Shown: one piece after another, positions 17,357 through 26,576 of the stretch | Numbering within the stretch: the first letter of the stretch is position 1 | Layout: each line of letters begins with the position of its first letter | NCBI GenBank assembly: GCA_019119595.1 | Contig: DWWS01000021.1 | Location: 62,001 to 126,000 of the forward strand | Direction: 5' to 3' | DNA from: Candidatus Eisenbergiella merdavium | Lineage (GTDB): Bacteria > Bacillota > Clostridia > Lachnospirales > Lachnospiraceae | DNA: 64,000 nt | Translations under genes and position numbers: made by a program | Notes under the pieces: model-generated | The model's database searches: none | What the model was told of the DNA's origin: nothing | The model's input: the letters and a program-made list of their open reading frames with translations, nothing else

Positions 17357-17779
17357 TTGAAGAATAAACTATATCTGATACGATCTGAAAAAGGCGAGGC
17401 ATCCTACATAAGCAGCTTTATCTATATTTTGGCAGCCGTCATCCTGATTGCCTTTATTCTTAACGTGTTCCACATTATTTCTGTCAAACAGGCGATGGAC
17501 CACTGCGCCGATCAGCTCACCAAACAGATCCAGTTAAGCGGCGGCATCAATGGTGATACCGCTTCCCTCTTTACGTTTCTCTCCAGTCAGATGGACGGTG
17601 TGGAAGATCTTACCTGGCAGGTGGACAGTCCTGTTTCAACCGATCAGATTCAGATAGGAACGCCATTTTATGTTACCGTGTCCGGAAAATGTTACCTCGG
17701 AGGTTTCTGGAATTTCAATCTGGTCCCCATTCAGATCGTTGCACAGGGCGCCGGAGTAAGCGAACATTATTGGAAATAG
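17357..17779 (+). CDS. TadE/pseudopilin-like protein (DUF4320-like)
   Basis: This 140-aa protein starts with TTG, chosen because GAAAGAGG sits 7 bases upstream and the sequence then reads KNKLYLIRSEKGEASYISS. A single membrane helix at about residues 18-42 follows a GEAS processing-like motif, as in TadE/TadF minor pilins. The rest (~95 residues) is extracytoplasmic and contains one Cys. It is the first gene of the Tad operon. The DUF4320 label is from memory. It is probably a minor pseudopilin that primes pilus assembly. Confidence 0.75.
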   Translation: MKNKLYLIRSEKGEASYISSFIYILAAVILIAFILNVFHIISVKQAMDHCADQLTKQIQLSGGINGDTASLFTFLSSQMDGVEDLTWQVDSPVSTDQIQIGTPFYVTVSGKCYLGGFWNFNLVPIQIVAQGAGVSEHYWK

Positions 17780-17791
17780 GAGAAACTGCTG

Positions 17792-18274
17792 ATGAGATAT
17801 AAACTTTTGCGAAACGAGCGCGGTGACCTCTCCTTCTTTACTATTTTTATCATCCTCGCGGTCAACATGGTGCTCTCCTTTCTGCTGTTGTTCTCTTCCG
17901 TCACGATCAACTGCATCAATATCCGGAATGCGGCAAAGATGGAGCTGAATAATATCAGCGCCCGGATCTATGCGGATACCTATCACTCCCAAAGGGAGGC
18001 GAATCTGGATTCTTATATGGCCGATCTGCATATCAGCAGCGCCTATCAGGATGCTCTCCGGGCCAGTTTCATCAACGGCATGGAAGAAAGGATACGACTC
18101 ACAAATGAGGATTATTCCGTGGAAAATATAAACCTTCAGTTTTATCAACACGATGACCGGATTGAATATGAGGCCACCTGCGATGCCACTTTTCAAATCC
18201 GGATGTTTGGTGAGATCCTGCCGCCCATCACTCAGCATATCGTATTAACCGGATCACATCATACCAAATATTAA
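17792..18274 (+). CDS. TadE/TadG-like minor pseudopilin
   Basis: This 160-aa protein begins MRYKLLRNERGDLSFFTIFI, with the basic/polar lead, Gly and a membrane helix (residues 14-40) typical of Tad pseudopilins. The extracytoplasmic part is helical (RNAAKMELNNISARIYADTY), then strand-rich. It lies 12 bases after the previous gene in the same operon. It probably forms part of the initiating or tip pseudopilin complex. Confidence 0.75.
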   Translation: MRYKLLRNERGDLSFFTIFIILAVNMVLSFLLLFSSVTINCINIRNAAKMELNNISARIYADTYHSQREANLDSYMADLHISSAYQDALRASFINGMEERIRLTNEDYSVENINLQFYQHDDRIEYEATCDATFQIRMFGEILPPITQHIVLTGSHHTKY

Positions 18275-18348
18275 AAAATCTGTTGGATTTTGACCATATT
18301 TATCGTATAAAAGAAAAAGAGGATTTATGAAAGGGAAAGGAAATATCC

Positions 18349-19038
18349 ATGAAAAAGAAACGTCCGTCGAAAAAAGTGGTTTTAACTGTCTCCGGGCTGG
18401 CTGCTCTGTGTCTGATAGTATTGGCCGGTGCCTGGATCCTGAACAGAGAGCCGAAAAACGATTTTATTCCCGCGCCTGGGCAAAACGGCGATACTGCCGA
18501 ATCCTGGACAGAAAATGAGCTTCCTTCTTCGGAAATACCCTCATCAGCATCTGACAACACGGAAGCCCCTGCCACTCCTCCCGCTGTGTCCGCCGAAAAA
18601 GAAACAATCCCCACCAGTCAGACTCAGACCATTCTTTCAGAGGAAGAATCAGGAGTAACATCAGATCTGTCCGGCAGTATATCCAGAGAAGAGGAGGCTG
18701 CAGACGCCCCGGCCGAAAAGCCTTCTGCGACAGGAGACTCTTCCAATCCGGATATCCATCCGGAATATGACTCTCCAGCCTCCGAAGCGACTCAGCCACC
18801 CGCGTCTCTCCCGGATTCCGGAGCAACAACCCCGGTCCCGGCAGAATCTTCGGCACCTGACAGCTCTTCCGGTTCCGTCGAAGAACCGGCGGAATCCGTT
18901 CCCGCTGCAGATTCTGACCATGCAGGTCAGGTTTACGATCCTGTCTTCGGCTGGATCACTGTTGGGCCGACACATCAGGACTCTGTTGACAGCACTGGCG
19001 ATATCAATAAGCAGGTCGGCACTATGGGCGGCGGCTGA
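18349..19038 (+). CDS. Membrane-anchored Ser/Glu/Pro-rich protein (DUF6550-like)
   Basis: This 229-aa protein has a basic start (MKKKRPSKK) and one membrane helix at about residues 10-29. A long low-complexity segment rich in Ser, Glu, Pro, Ala and Thr follows, as in a cell-wall-spanning stalk. The C-terminal ~35 residues are conserved-looking: VYDPVFGWITVGPT, then DSTGDINKQVGTMGGG. Similar short C-terminal motifs occur in proteins of Clostridial pilus loci (DUF6550, recalled). It probably extends through the peptidoglycan beside the pilus machinery. Confidence 0.65.
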   Translation: MKKKRPSKKVVLTVSGLAALCLIVLAGAWILNREPKNDFIPAPGQNGDTAESWTENELPSSEIPSSASDNTEAPATPPAVSAEKETIPTSQTQTILSEEESGVTSDLSGSISREEEAADAPAEKPSATGDSSNPDIHPEYDSPASEATQPPASLPDSGATTPVPAESSAPDSSSGSVEEPAESVPAADSDHAGQVYDPVFGWITVGPTHQDSVDSTGDINKQVGTMGGG

Positions 19039-19116
19039 ATCCCAAAATGAATCACATTTCTAACCGGATGGTCTGCATGGCAGGCCATCTTTTTTATAAG
19101 GAGGATCGTTATCCAC

Positions 19117-20880
19117 ATGAATCAACTTAAAAAAGTGTTTTTTCCACTTTTCCTCTGTACCTTCCTCTTTCTTTCCACCGTTCTGCCTGTTGCAGCGGCC
19201 GGAGACGGGAATATGGACGGGGGCGGCGGTAACATGGGATCCGGAACTTCCACAGATGTCTGGAGAGGCCAGGACGGTGTCCGGGTAACTGTTGTGACCA
19301 GCGATAGCGCTGTTGTCTCCACCCCATTTGACCTTTCCAATTCCAGTATCTCTGATCAGGTCATCAACTTCGGAAAGATCTGCAAGCTGTCCTATTCATC
19401 CGGAACAGCACTCACACCATCCGGATCCTACAGCTGTTCCAAACCGGGCATCGCACTGCCGCGAATCATCAGCGGCACCAGCTCCAAGGCAAACATGGAA
19501 GCAATCCGGCGCTACTTCTGCTCGGAATATGCGGCTCAGATGGTTTCTGCCAAAACGGGAATCGCTTACGATGATCTGGTTTCCGGAGCATATAAATTGG
19601 TGGTCGAGCCAATCGCCTACTTCGTCCATGGCGGAAGAAATTATGCCATGACAGCTACTGAAGCTGCTCTTTACAACCAGAAATCCGGCGGCACACTGCG
19701 AAAGAGAATGCCAAGCCTTACCCATCAGAATCTTCCTCTGGCCATTTTTCTGGAAGAAGCGGATCTGGGATATCCTGCCTGGACAGGAACCGTCAGCGGA
19801 AAAGTTACTGATGAGGAGATCCTGTCTGCGCTTGGAATCGGTATTGTCAGCTATCGGGGACTGCCGGAATCAGATTCCAGTCTGGAAGCCGTTGACTATA
19901 TCTATCGCGTAAATACAGATGTGATCACCAGCGTTACTCTGACCACACCAGTTGAAATCAATCCGGATGATCCTGCGGAAGTTACCTTCCATATCAATGG
20001 AAATGATTACACTGTAACCAATATTGTGATCCCCGCAGGCAGTTCTCAGATTGTCTGGACCAAGTGGCATACGCCATCTGAGCCTACAGAGCTGACTATT
20101 ACGGTTTCGGTCGAGGGAGCTTCCACGGCACAGACCAGCTTTACGGCAAAGGTTATATCTTTAGATGAGAATCCGCCGCCAGATCCTCTGACCACAGATA
20201 CCAATCCCTTTTTCTCATCCTCAGCACTGCCAGATAACCCGGAGAAGCGCTCCGCTTCCTGGAGCGTCTGGAGCGCATACTGGGAATCTGACTGGCGCTG
20301 GGTAGCGGATTGGGAATGGGCGCCCTCCGGACATAGCTCCAGCTGTCCGTCAAATTGCAGCCAATCCCATGGTTCCTGGGTGGATAATGGAAAATGGAAG
20401 GATTTCGGAAAGTATATATTTGAATCTAATTCCTATTCCGCCGCCCTTACCGGTTCCATGGAAATTCATCCGGATGATATTGTCCCCACCGCTCAGGGCG
20501 ATGTCATGAAAAGCGGTTATGGAGTAAAAGAGACCGCCTCTGCCAGTTTATCGGTCAGTGCGCCGGAAACCCATTATACAGCCGTCCAAACCGCTGTATC
20601 CTATTTTTCGGAGTTTTCTTATGAAGACTATTGGCGGCTGCTTCAGCCCGCCTTTAGAAACAGCCTGACAACGGACTTTTCCTTCCAGCCAAATGAATAC
20701 TCCACCTATAACCGGAACGTGCATTTTTCGCCTGTGTGGTATCCGGATAACGTTCCATACACGGTCTATACATATATTATTGATGCTTGGACCCCGGTTG
20801 GAATGCTCTCACTCAATGTCAGTGACTCCATACAGATTCAGGGCAGCCTGTATGACGACTGGTACAGCAAACGTGAATGA
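19117..20880 (+). CDS. Secreted Tad-locus surface protein
   Basis: This 587-aa protein has a clear signal peptide (MNQLKKVFFPLFLCTFLFLS..., likely cleaved after VAAA). The mature N-terminus is Gly/Met-rich (GNMDGGGGNMGSG). Residues ~60-230 form a globular domain and residues ~260-350 an immunoglobulin-like beta domain (VEINPDDPAEVTFHINGNDY). The Trp-rich segment RSASWSVWSAYWESDWRWVA follows near 375-395. No sortase motif is seen. Its position suggests a secreted adhesin or pilus-associated protein; the function is not known. Confidence 0.7.
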   Translation: MNQLKKVFFPLFLCTFLFLSTVLPVAAAGDGNMDGGGGNMGSGTSTDVWRGQDGVRVTVVTSDSAVVSTPFDLSNSSISDQVINFGKICKLSYSSGTALTPSGSYSCSKPGIALPRIISGTSSKANMEAIRRYFCSEYAAQMVSAKTGIAYDDLVSGAYKLVVEPIAYFVHGGRNYAMTATEAALYNQKSGGTLRKRMPSLTHQNLPLAIFLEEADLGYPAWTGTVSGKVTDEEILSALGIGIVSYRGLPESDSSLEAVDYIYRVNTDVITSVTLTTPVEINPDDPAEVTFHINGNDYTVTNIVIPAGSSQIVWTKWHTPSEPTELTITVSVEGASTAQTSFTAKVISLDENPPPDPLTTDTNPFFSSSALPDNPEKRSASWSVWSAYWESDWRWVADWEWAPSGHSSSCPSNCSQSHGSWVDNGKWKDFGKYIFESNSYSAALTGSMEIHPDDIVPTAQGDVMKSGYGVKETASASLSVSAPETHYTAVQTAVSYFSEFSYEDYWRLLQPAFRNSLTTDFSFQPNEYSTYNRNVHFSPVWYPDNVPYTVYTYIIDAWTPVGMLSLNVSDSIQIQGSLYDDWYSKRE

Positions 20881-21334
20881 TCTGTCCGCTGTCTATCAGC
20901 TTACCACCCTGATTCCGCTTTTCTTCTTTGCCAGGTATGATCACAGGCACCACCTGATCCGCAATGCCGCCCTGCTTGCGTTTCTTCCATGGTGCCTGTT
21001 ATCTCTTCCAATTTCGCTGTCCGGCGGCTGCCCTGCAGCAGAGCGGATCTGTGAGTCCCTTTCGGGATTCCTGGCGGGCGGTTCCCTTTTGCTTATAATC
21101 TGTATGGCCACAAACGGAGGGGTTGGAGGAGGTGATATTAAGCTTGTAGCGCTTCTGGGAATAATCCTCGGCATGCCCGGTATCCTGACCCTTCTGCTCC
21201 TGTCCTGTCTGCTCGCGCTCCTGCAGATTGCGTTTCAGGATCTGATGTATGGCAGCCATTCATCCAGGATACCTTTTGCTCCATCTCTATTTACAGGCTA
21301 CCTGGTCCTTGTACTGTTTTCGCTGTCAGCCTGA
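20852..21334 (+). CDS. A24-type prepilin peptidase (CpaA/TadV-like)
   Basis: This ~160-aa membrane aspartyl protease would process Flp-type prepilins. The second catalytic motif is clear (GVGGGDIKLVALLG, GxGD-type); the first is probably YDHRHHLIRN, matching the D...IPN pattern of CpaA. There are four to five hydrophobic helices. The start overlaps the previous gene by 29 bases at the ATG at 20852; GTG at 20873 is an alternative, and neither has a strong ribosome site. It lacks the N-terminal methylase domain, as expected for Tad peptidases. Confidence 0.85.
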   Translation: MTTGTANVNDLSAVYQLTTLIPLFFFARYDHRHHLIRNAALLAFLPWCLLSLPISLSGGCPAAERICESLSGFLAGGSLLLIICMATNGGVGGGDIKLVALLGIILGMPGILTLLLLSCLLALLQIAFQDLMYGSHSSRIPFAPSLFTGYLVLVLFSLSA

Positions 21335-21365
21335 CAGTACCAAACCATTCGGAAAGGAAAATATA

Positions 21366-21479
21366 ATGAAAATTCTTTTACTTATTCTGGCCGGAAGCGC
21401 TCTCGCCCTTCTGGCCCTTTTTGTACTTTCAGCAGCGCTTTTGCAGAAGGCCTGTATATTTTTAGACTACCATAGATAG
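21366..21479 (+). CDS. 37-aa membrane micropeptide of the Tad operon
   Basis: MKILLLILAGSALALLALFV continues as a single hydrophobic helix and ends CIFLDYHR. GGAAAGG lies ahead of the ATG and the spacing to both neighbours is tight, which supports translation. It could be a membrane regulator or a structural small subunit. It has no recognised family. Confidence 0.6.
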   Translation: MKILLLILAGSALALLALFVLSAALLQKACIFLDYHR

Positions 21480-21492
21480 GAGATTATTGAAT

Positions 21493-22365
21493 ATGAAAAT
21501 GAATCACCGGTTTCTATACGGCATTTTGAGCATTGTGCTTGCCGCTGTCATTGCCTTTATTGCCATTCCGGCAATTACAGGAAAAGCCCGATCCACCTGT
21601 GAAATTGTCCGCGTCACTTCTCCGCTTTCCCGCGGTTCTCTGATCCGTGCTGAGGATGTGGAGCTGGTCGAAGTAGGAAGCTTTAATCTGCCTTCCGACA
21701 CGGCCAGAAACACCGGAGATGTGATCGGCACCTATGCCGCCACAGATCTTTTTCCGGACAGCTATATCCTGCCTGAGATGGTAAGCAGTCAGCCAATCTC
21801 CTCTGACCAGACTCTGAATACCATTCCGAATGGAATGGTCGCGATTTCCATTACAACGCAGACGCTCGCCTCCGGTCTCTCAGATAAGCTGCAGAGCGGT
21901 GACATCATCCGTCTGTATCACTATGACGATACCAACGCCCTGGAGCCGGTCACTGACATTCCGGAGCTGCGCTTTGTGGAGGTGCTTTCTGTCACGGACG
22001 CAGATGGCCTTGACATCGACTATACTGCCCCTCCGGCCGAAGACGAAGAAAAGCAGCAGACCGCAGCGATCACGGTGCAGGTCACACCAGAGCAGGCAAT
22101 GCTGCTTACCAGATATGAAAACCAGGGTATTCTCCATGTAGCACTTGTCTGCCGGGGGAATGAACTGCTTTCACAGGAGCTTCTCGACCGTCAGAACGAT
22201 ATTCTTACCGGGCTGTATGGCTCCGAGCCTGCCGCAGATGACCTTCTGAATCCTTCGGGAGCTCTCTCTGATGAGGAATCTGCCATTGAAGCACAAACAA
22301 TCGCAGGAAATGAACTGCAGGATGAGTCTGTTCTGTCAGATCACGGGACTGAACCGCAGGAATAG
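21493..22365 (+). CDS. cpaB: CpaB/RcpC-like pilus assembly protein
   Basis: This 290-aa protein has an N-terminal membrane helix (residues ~8-28) followed by a SAF domain (SPLSRGSLIRAEDVELVEVG) and the RcpC/CpaB domain (MVAISITTQTLASGLSDKLQ, SGDIIRLYHYDD). The start at 21493 fits AGGAGA at nine bases; the upstream TTG is too close. CpaB proteins bind the cell wall or periplasm and help position the Tad apparatus. It is the fifth canonical Tad gene in this operon. The C-terminal ~60 residues are acidic and low complexity. Confidence 0.88.
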   Translation: MKMNHRFLYGILSIVLAAVIAFIAIPAITGKARSTCEIVRVTSPLSRGSLIRAEDVELVEVGSFNLPSDTARNTGDVIGTYAATDLFPDSYILPEMVSSQPISSDQTLNTIPNGMVAISITTQTLASGLSDKLQSGDIIRLYHYDDTNALEPVTDIPELRFVEVLSVTDADGLDIDYTAPPAEDEEKQQTAAITVQVTPEQAMLLTRYENQGILHVALVCRGNELLSQELLDRQNDILTGLYGSEPAADDLLNPSGALSDEESAIEAQTIAGNELQDESVLSDHGTEPQE

Positions 22366-22379
22366 GGAGGCAGAAAACG

Positions 22380-23183
22380 ATGGCAAAAATAATTACTGTC
22401 TGGGGAAACCCCGGCTCTGGGAAATCAGTTTTCTGCTGCTGTCTTGCAAAGACCCTGACAGCCGGAAAAGAAAAAGCGCTTATTATCAGTGCGGACTCTG
22501 CCACTCCCATGCTTCCTGTATGGATGCCGGATCGAATTCTGGAAACTTCCTCCTCGATCGGAACCGTGCTTTCCAGCCTGGAGATCAATACCGCCGTTAT
22601 CGCTGCCCGTGTCACAGTCCTGAAGGATTATCCCTTTATCGGCCTGATGGGATATGCCGCCGGAGAAACTCCATTTTCCTATCCTGATCTGAAATATGAC
22701 CGGATCCGACTGTTTTTGACAGAAGCTTCCCGCCTGGTGGATTATCTGATCCTGGATTGCAGCTCCAACATGCTCAATTTTTTTACTCCGACTGCAATCG
22801 AAGCGGCAGATCTTACAATCCGAATTATCACTCCGGATCTGAGAGGCTTAAATTATCTCCGGGCCCACCATCCCCTCCTGACAGATGAGAAATTTCATTA
22901 TGAGGAGCACGTTACCCTTGCAGGCCTGGCACGCCCGTTTCATGCCCTGGACGAAATGGATCATCTGATCGGTGGATTCGACGGCCTTCTGCCCTATGCC
23001 AAAGAGATCGAGCGCTGCGGAACAGAAGGAAGGCTTTTTCATGTGCTTGGATATTGTAATCAGCGCTATATCAATTCACTGAAGCTTGTAAGGGAAAAAT
23101 TATCAGGCGGCCCTGATCCCGAACAGGGAAAACCTGCTGAAGACAGCTTTACCGAAGCAAAGAAAGGAGACAATATGGAATGA
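22380..23183 (+). CDS. CpaE/TadZ-like P-loop ATPase
   Basis: This 267-aa ParA/MinD-type ATPase is thought to localise Tad assembly. Walker A is WGNPGSGKSVFC near residue 9, and the expected ADSA and YLILDCSSN (Walker B-like) segments follow. The N-terminal receiver-like domain of some CpaE proteins is missing, as in many Firmicute versions. The ribosome site is GGGAGG. Its stop overlaps the CpaF start (ATGA), so the two are coupled. Confidence 0.82.
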   Translation: MAKIITVWGNPGSGKSVFCCCLAKTLTAGKEKALIISADSATPMLPVWMPDRILETSSSIGTVLSSLEINTAVIAARVTVLKDYPFIGLMGYAAGETPFSYPDLKYDRIRLFLTEASRLVDYLILDCSSNMLNFFTPTAIEAADLTIRIITPDLRGLNYLRAHHPLLTDEKFHYEEHVTLAGLARPFHALDEMDHLIGGFDGLLPYAKEIERCGTEGRLFHVLGYCNQRYINSLKLVREKLSGGPDPEQGKPAEDSFTEAKKGDNME

Positions 23184-24607
23184 ATTCCTTAAATGAAATG
23201 TTTTTCTCTGCCGCTGAAAAAGAGAGTATGACCTATGAACAAATTCTTGCAGATGTACAACGATACTGTACTCAGAATCATGCGGACAAGCTCACAACAG
23301 AAGGCAATCAGGAAGAGGCCAAAAAGCTTCTTCAGGAATTCATCACCCGTTATGTTCAAAACCGCTCTTACCATATCGACGGTATGAGTACGGAAGAATT
23401 GTGCAATTCCCTGTATGAGGATATGGCCGGAATCTCTTTTCTCCGCAAGTGGATTGATATGCCTGGCATCGAGGAGATCAATATCAATGCCTACGATGAC
23501 ATTGAGGTGATCCGAAGCGGCGGCCATTCGGAAAAGATTCCGGATCGCTTTCTCTCACCCCGGCATGCTCTGGATGTCGCAAGGCGTCTGCTGAATACCT
23601 GCGGCATGGTCATTGACGATACTATGCCGTCTGTCATTGGCTACCTGGGAAAAAACATCCGGATATCTGTGGACAAGACTCCCATTGTGGATGAAGATGT
23701 CGGAATCAACGCTTCCATCCGAATCGTCAACCAGCAGACCGTCTCCAGGCAGAAGCTGCTCCACTCCGGCTCTGCCACAGCGGAAATGCTGGATTTTCTC
23801 ACCTGCTGTATCCGTTATGGTGTATCCGTCTGTATTTCCGGCAGCACCGGCTCGGGAAAAACTACGATCATGGCATGGCTTCTCTCAATGGTTCCGGATA
23901 ATCAAAGACTCATCACCATTGAAGAAGGATCACGGGAATTCGATCTAATTAAACGGGACAAGGATGGCCGGCCTGTCAACAGTGTGGTGCATCTTCTTAC
24001 CAGGCCTCATGAAAATCCGGCACTGGATATAGATCAGGATACGCTGCTGGAACGGGTACTCCGGAAGCATCCTGACGTTATCGGCGTCGGTGAAATGCGT
24101 TCTGCAAAGGAAGCCTTTTCCGTGGCTGAGAGCTCCCGGACCGGCCATACAGTTGTAACCACTATACACAGTAATTCTGCCGCCTCCACTTATCGGCGTA
24201 TGATGACTTTGGCCAAACGCCGTTACAGTATGGAGGATGAGATTCTGATGCAAATCATGGTAGAGGCCTACCCCATTGTGATTTATACCCGTCAGATGGA
24301 AGATGGGAGCCGAAAAATCATGGAAATCATTGAAGGGGAAAATTTCCTCTCCGGTCAGCTTTATTTCAGAACTCTCTATCGCTATGACGTTAAAGATAAC
24401 CGGATCGCTTCTAACGGCCGCCATACTGTCGTCGGGGAGCATCGCCGTTTGAACGGCATATCCGAGGCCCTGCAAAGGCGGATGCTGGATCACGGTATAC
24501 CGGCCGACATGCTCAGACCTTTTCTTCCCTGTCGGCCATCCAATTCAAAGAAAGGAGATTTTTCTCATGCAATGGATTCAGGTCATTCTGTTTCTGCTGA
24601 TCATTAA
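23180..24607 (+). CDS. cpaF: TadA/CpaF secretion ATPase (VirB11 family)
   Basis: This 475-aa hexameric ATPase powers Tad pilus extension. The N-terminal domain contains MPGIEEININAYDDIEVI. Walker A is ISGSTGSGKTTIMAW, followed by TIEEGSREFD, the Walker B-type DVIGVGEMRSAKEAF and the His box TGHTVVTTIHSNSA. It is full length and intact. As a VirB11-family ATPase on a conjugative element that also encodes VirB4 and VirD4, it is notable, but its neighbours show that it serves the Tad pilus. Confidence 0.95.
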   Translation: MNSLNEMFFSAAEKESMTYEQILADVQRYCTQNHADKLTTEGNQEEAKKLLQEFITRYVQNRSYHIDGMSTEELCNSLYEDMAGISFLRKWIDMPGIEEININAYDDIEVIRSGGHSEKIPDRFLSPRHALDVARRLLNTCGMVIDDTMPSVIGYLGKNIRISVDKTPIVDEDVGINASIRIVNQQTVSRQKLLHSGSATAEMLDFLTCCIRYGVSVCISGSTGSGKTTIMAWLLSMVPDNQRLITIEEGSREFDLIKRDKDGRPVNSVVHLLTRPHENPALDIDQDTLLERVLRKHPDVIGVGEMRSAKEAFSVAESSRTGHTVVTTIHSNSAASTYRRMMTLAKRRYSMEDEILMQIMVEAYPIVIYTRQMEDGSRKIMEIIEGENFLSGQLYFRTLYRYDVKDNRIASNGRHTVVGEHRRLNGISEALQRRMLDHGIPADMLRPFLPCRPSNSKKGDFSHAMDSGHSVSADH

Positions 24608-25487
24608 TGGAATGCTTTCTCTTCTTCAGGTCCGCATCAATGATTTTCTGCAGGTATTTACCTTTTCCGGGAAGAGTACACTTCAGGATGACATGGATGC
24701 CATTCTCGGGAAGCCCGCCAGAGGATTTTTCAATCGGGAAACTTTGGAAATTGAACAGCTTCTTCAGGCTACCGGCAGGGAAGGACGTTTCCTCATCTTA
24801 AAACGTCTCTCCCTTTTTTTATTTGCGCTGGGTGCAGTTTTAGCGCTGCTCCTCGATAACCCGTTTCTCCTTCCTGTTTTGGGGGCTGGCTTTGCTTTTA
24901 TTCCGGTCTGGTATCTGCGCTCTACTGCTGCCGTTTACCGGAAGCATCTTAATGAGGAACTGGAAACGGCCATTTCTGTCATCACTACCAGTTATCTGCG
25001 GAGTGAAGATCTGCTAAAGGCCGTCCGTGAAAACATCCCCTATCTGAATCCACCTGTGAAGGCACACTTTGAGGCATTCCTGCTGGAATCGGAAATGATA
25101 AATGCCAATATGACATCCACCCTGAATTCGCTGAAGATGCGGCTTCCCAACCGGATCTTTCACGAATGGTGCAATACTCTGATCCAATGTCAAAGTGACC
25201 GGAGCATGAAACACACCCTGACATTTACGGTACAGAAATTTTCAGATATCCGGATCGTACAATCTGAACTGGAATCCATCATCAGCGAACCCAGGAAGGA
25301 AGCGATCACAATGATGTTTCTTGTTCTGGGCAATATTCCTCTCCTGTATGTGCTCAATAAGTCCTGGTTTGAAACCCTGCTGTTCACTGTACAAGGGAAA
25401 ATCACACTCGCTGTTTGTGCTGCTCTGATCCTTTTTTCCTTTACCCGGATCATGCAGCTTTCCAGACCGGTAGAATACCAGAGCTGA
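24567..25487 (+). CDS. TadB-like inner-membrane platform protein
   Basis: This 306-aa protein starts after AAAGGAG and overlaps the 3' end of cpaF by 41 bases. Hydrophobic helices lie near residues 4-20, 85-120 and at the C-terminus, around a cytoplasmic T2SSF-like helical domain (LNEELETAISVITTSYLRSE). It should form the membrane platform with the TadC protein encoded next. The assignment rests on topology and gene order more than sequence motifs. Confidence 0.82.
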   Translation: MQWIQVILFLLIINGMLSLLQVRINDFLQVFTFSGKSTLQDDMDAILGKPARGFFNRETLEIEQLLQATGREGRFLILKRLSLFLFALGAVLALLLDNPFLLPVLGAGFAFIPVWYLRSTAAVYRKHLNEELETAISVITTSYLRSEDLLKAVRENIPYLNPPVKAHFEAFLLESEMINANMTSTLNSLKMRLPNRIFHEWCNTLIQCQSDRSMKHTLTFTVQKFSDIRIVQSELESIISEPRKEAITMMFLVLGNIPLLYVLNKSWFETLLFTVQGKITLAVCAALILFSFTRIMQLSRPVEYQS

Positions 25488-25526
25488 CATTTATAAAACT
25501 TTATAAATTTTATTAAGGAGATTGTC

Positions 25527-26405
25527 ATGACAGAACTGCTTATTTTGGCCGCCTGCATCCTGACTGGGACAGGCTGCTATCACCTCTCCTGTGCCATAGC
25601 GGATGTTCCGACTTCACGGACCTCCCGCATGATGATGCTTTCCAGAAAGCAGACCGGGAGTGGGAAGGAAAATCTTTTTGATGTGTATCTGACCAAAATT
25701 GCTGAAAAATGCGCCTTCCTTCTTCATCTGGATCCCATCCGGAAAGGGAAATTATCTCAGGCATTATCCATCGCAGGACTCCCGGTCACCCCGGAAGTAT
25801 ATACCATGAAGGCCATACTCTCCTCTCTTCTGGTAGCGGTCTGCGCTGTTTTCCTTTTCTTTCTGCTTCCTCTGGCAGGACTTCTGATGATCGGCCTCGC
25901 TGTCCTTATGTGGTTTGCCGTTTATTATCAGGTATTCGATCTCGTCAAGAAGAGAAAAAAGGCAATAGAGGCAGAGCTTGCACGCTTTGCGGTCAGTATT
26001 CAGCAAAGCCTCTCCACAGACAGAGATGTTCTAAAGCTTCTGATATCTTACCGCAGAATCGCAGGAACAGAGCTTGGGACGGAATTGGATATCACTATTG
26101 CCGACATGAAAACGGGCAATTATGAGCAGGCTCTTCTGCGTTTTCAGAATCGAATCGGCAGCACCATGCTGTCAGATATTGTTCGGGGGCTGATCGGTAC
26201 GCTTCGAGGCGATGACCAACAGATGTACTTTAAAATGCTGGCCTTCGATCTTCGGCAAATGGAGCAGAACAACCTGAAAAAAGAGGCTGCCAGGCGACCA
26301 AAACAGATGCAGAAATATTCCATGCTCATGCTCTTATGCATCCTTTTCATTTATGTCGTTGTTCTTTCCGTAGAAGTTATCCAGTCTCTGGGTAGCTTCT
26401 TTTAA
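25527..26405 (+). CDS. TadC-like inner-membrane platform protein
   Basis: This 292-aa protein starts after AAGGAG. A helix at the N-terminus, a pair near residues 95-140 and a C-terminal helix surround a cytoplasmic T2SSF-type domain with AIEAELARFAVSIQQSLSTD, the helical pattern of TadC. It is the partner of the preceding TadB-like protein and completes the platform between the ATPase and pilin. Confidence 0.82.
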   Translation: MTELLILAACILTGTGCYHLSCAIADVPTSRTSRMMMLSRKQTGSGKENLFDVYLTKIAEKCAFLLHLDPIRKGKLSQALSIAGLPVTPEVYTMKAILSSLLVAVCAVFLFFLLPLAGLLMIGLAVLMWFAVYYQVFDLVKKRKKAIEAELARFAVSIQQSLSTDRDVLKLLISYRRIAGTELGTELDITIADMKTGNYEQALLRFQNRIGSTMLSDIVRGLIGTLRGDDQQMYFKMLAFDLRQMEQNNLKKEAARRPKQMQKYSMLMLLCILFIYVVVLSVEVIQSLGSFF

Positions 26406-26480
26406 ACAAAACACTTTTCAAAGGGGGTGGTTCTATGTAATTGTTTTCAAATTCCGAAAGGAAGGAGGTGATTTACCGCA

Positions 26481-26576
26481 ATGAAAAAAGCCGCTGCGAT
26501 TCTGCTCGTATTAACTGCAGCCACAACAGCCCTGACAATTTTTATCAGAAAAAGGAGATTTTCCAATTATGCTTAA
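26481..26576 (+). CDS. 31-aa membrane micropeptide before the pilin
   Basis: MKKAAAILLVLTAATTALTI is a hydrophobic helix, followed by the basic tail FIRKRRFSNYA. The ribosome site is nearly perfect (AAGGAGGTGAT), much stronger than most in the element. Its stop overlaps the pilin start by eight bases, with the pilin ribosome site inside its coding sequence, so it may couple and boost pilin translation as well as act as a peptide. Confidence 0.6.
   Translation: MKKAAAILLVLTAATTALTIFIRKRRFSNYA

Noticed and set aside
23180..24607. Calling the VirB11-family ATPase part of the conjugation channel
   Set aside because: Its neighbours (CpaB, CpaE, TadB, TadC, pilin) and sequence fit TadA/CpaF; Gram-positive conjugation systems normally lack VirB11.
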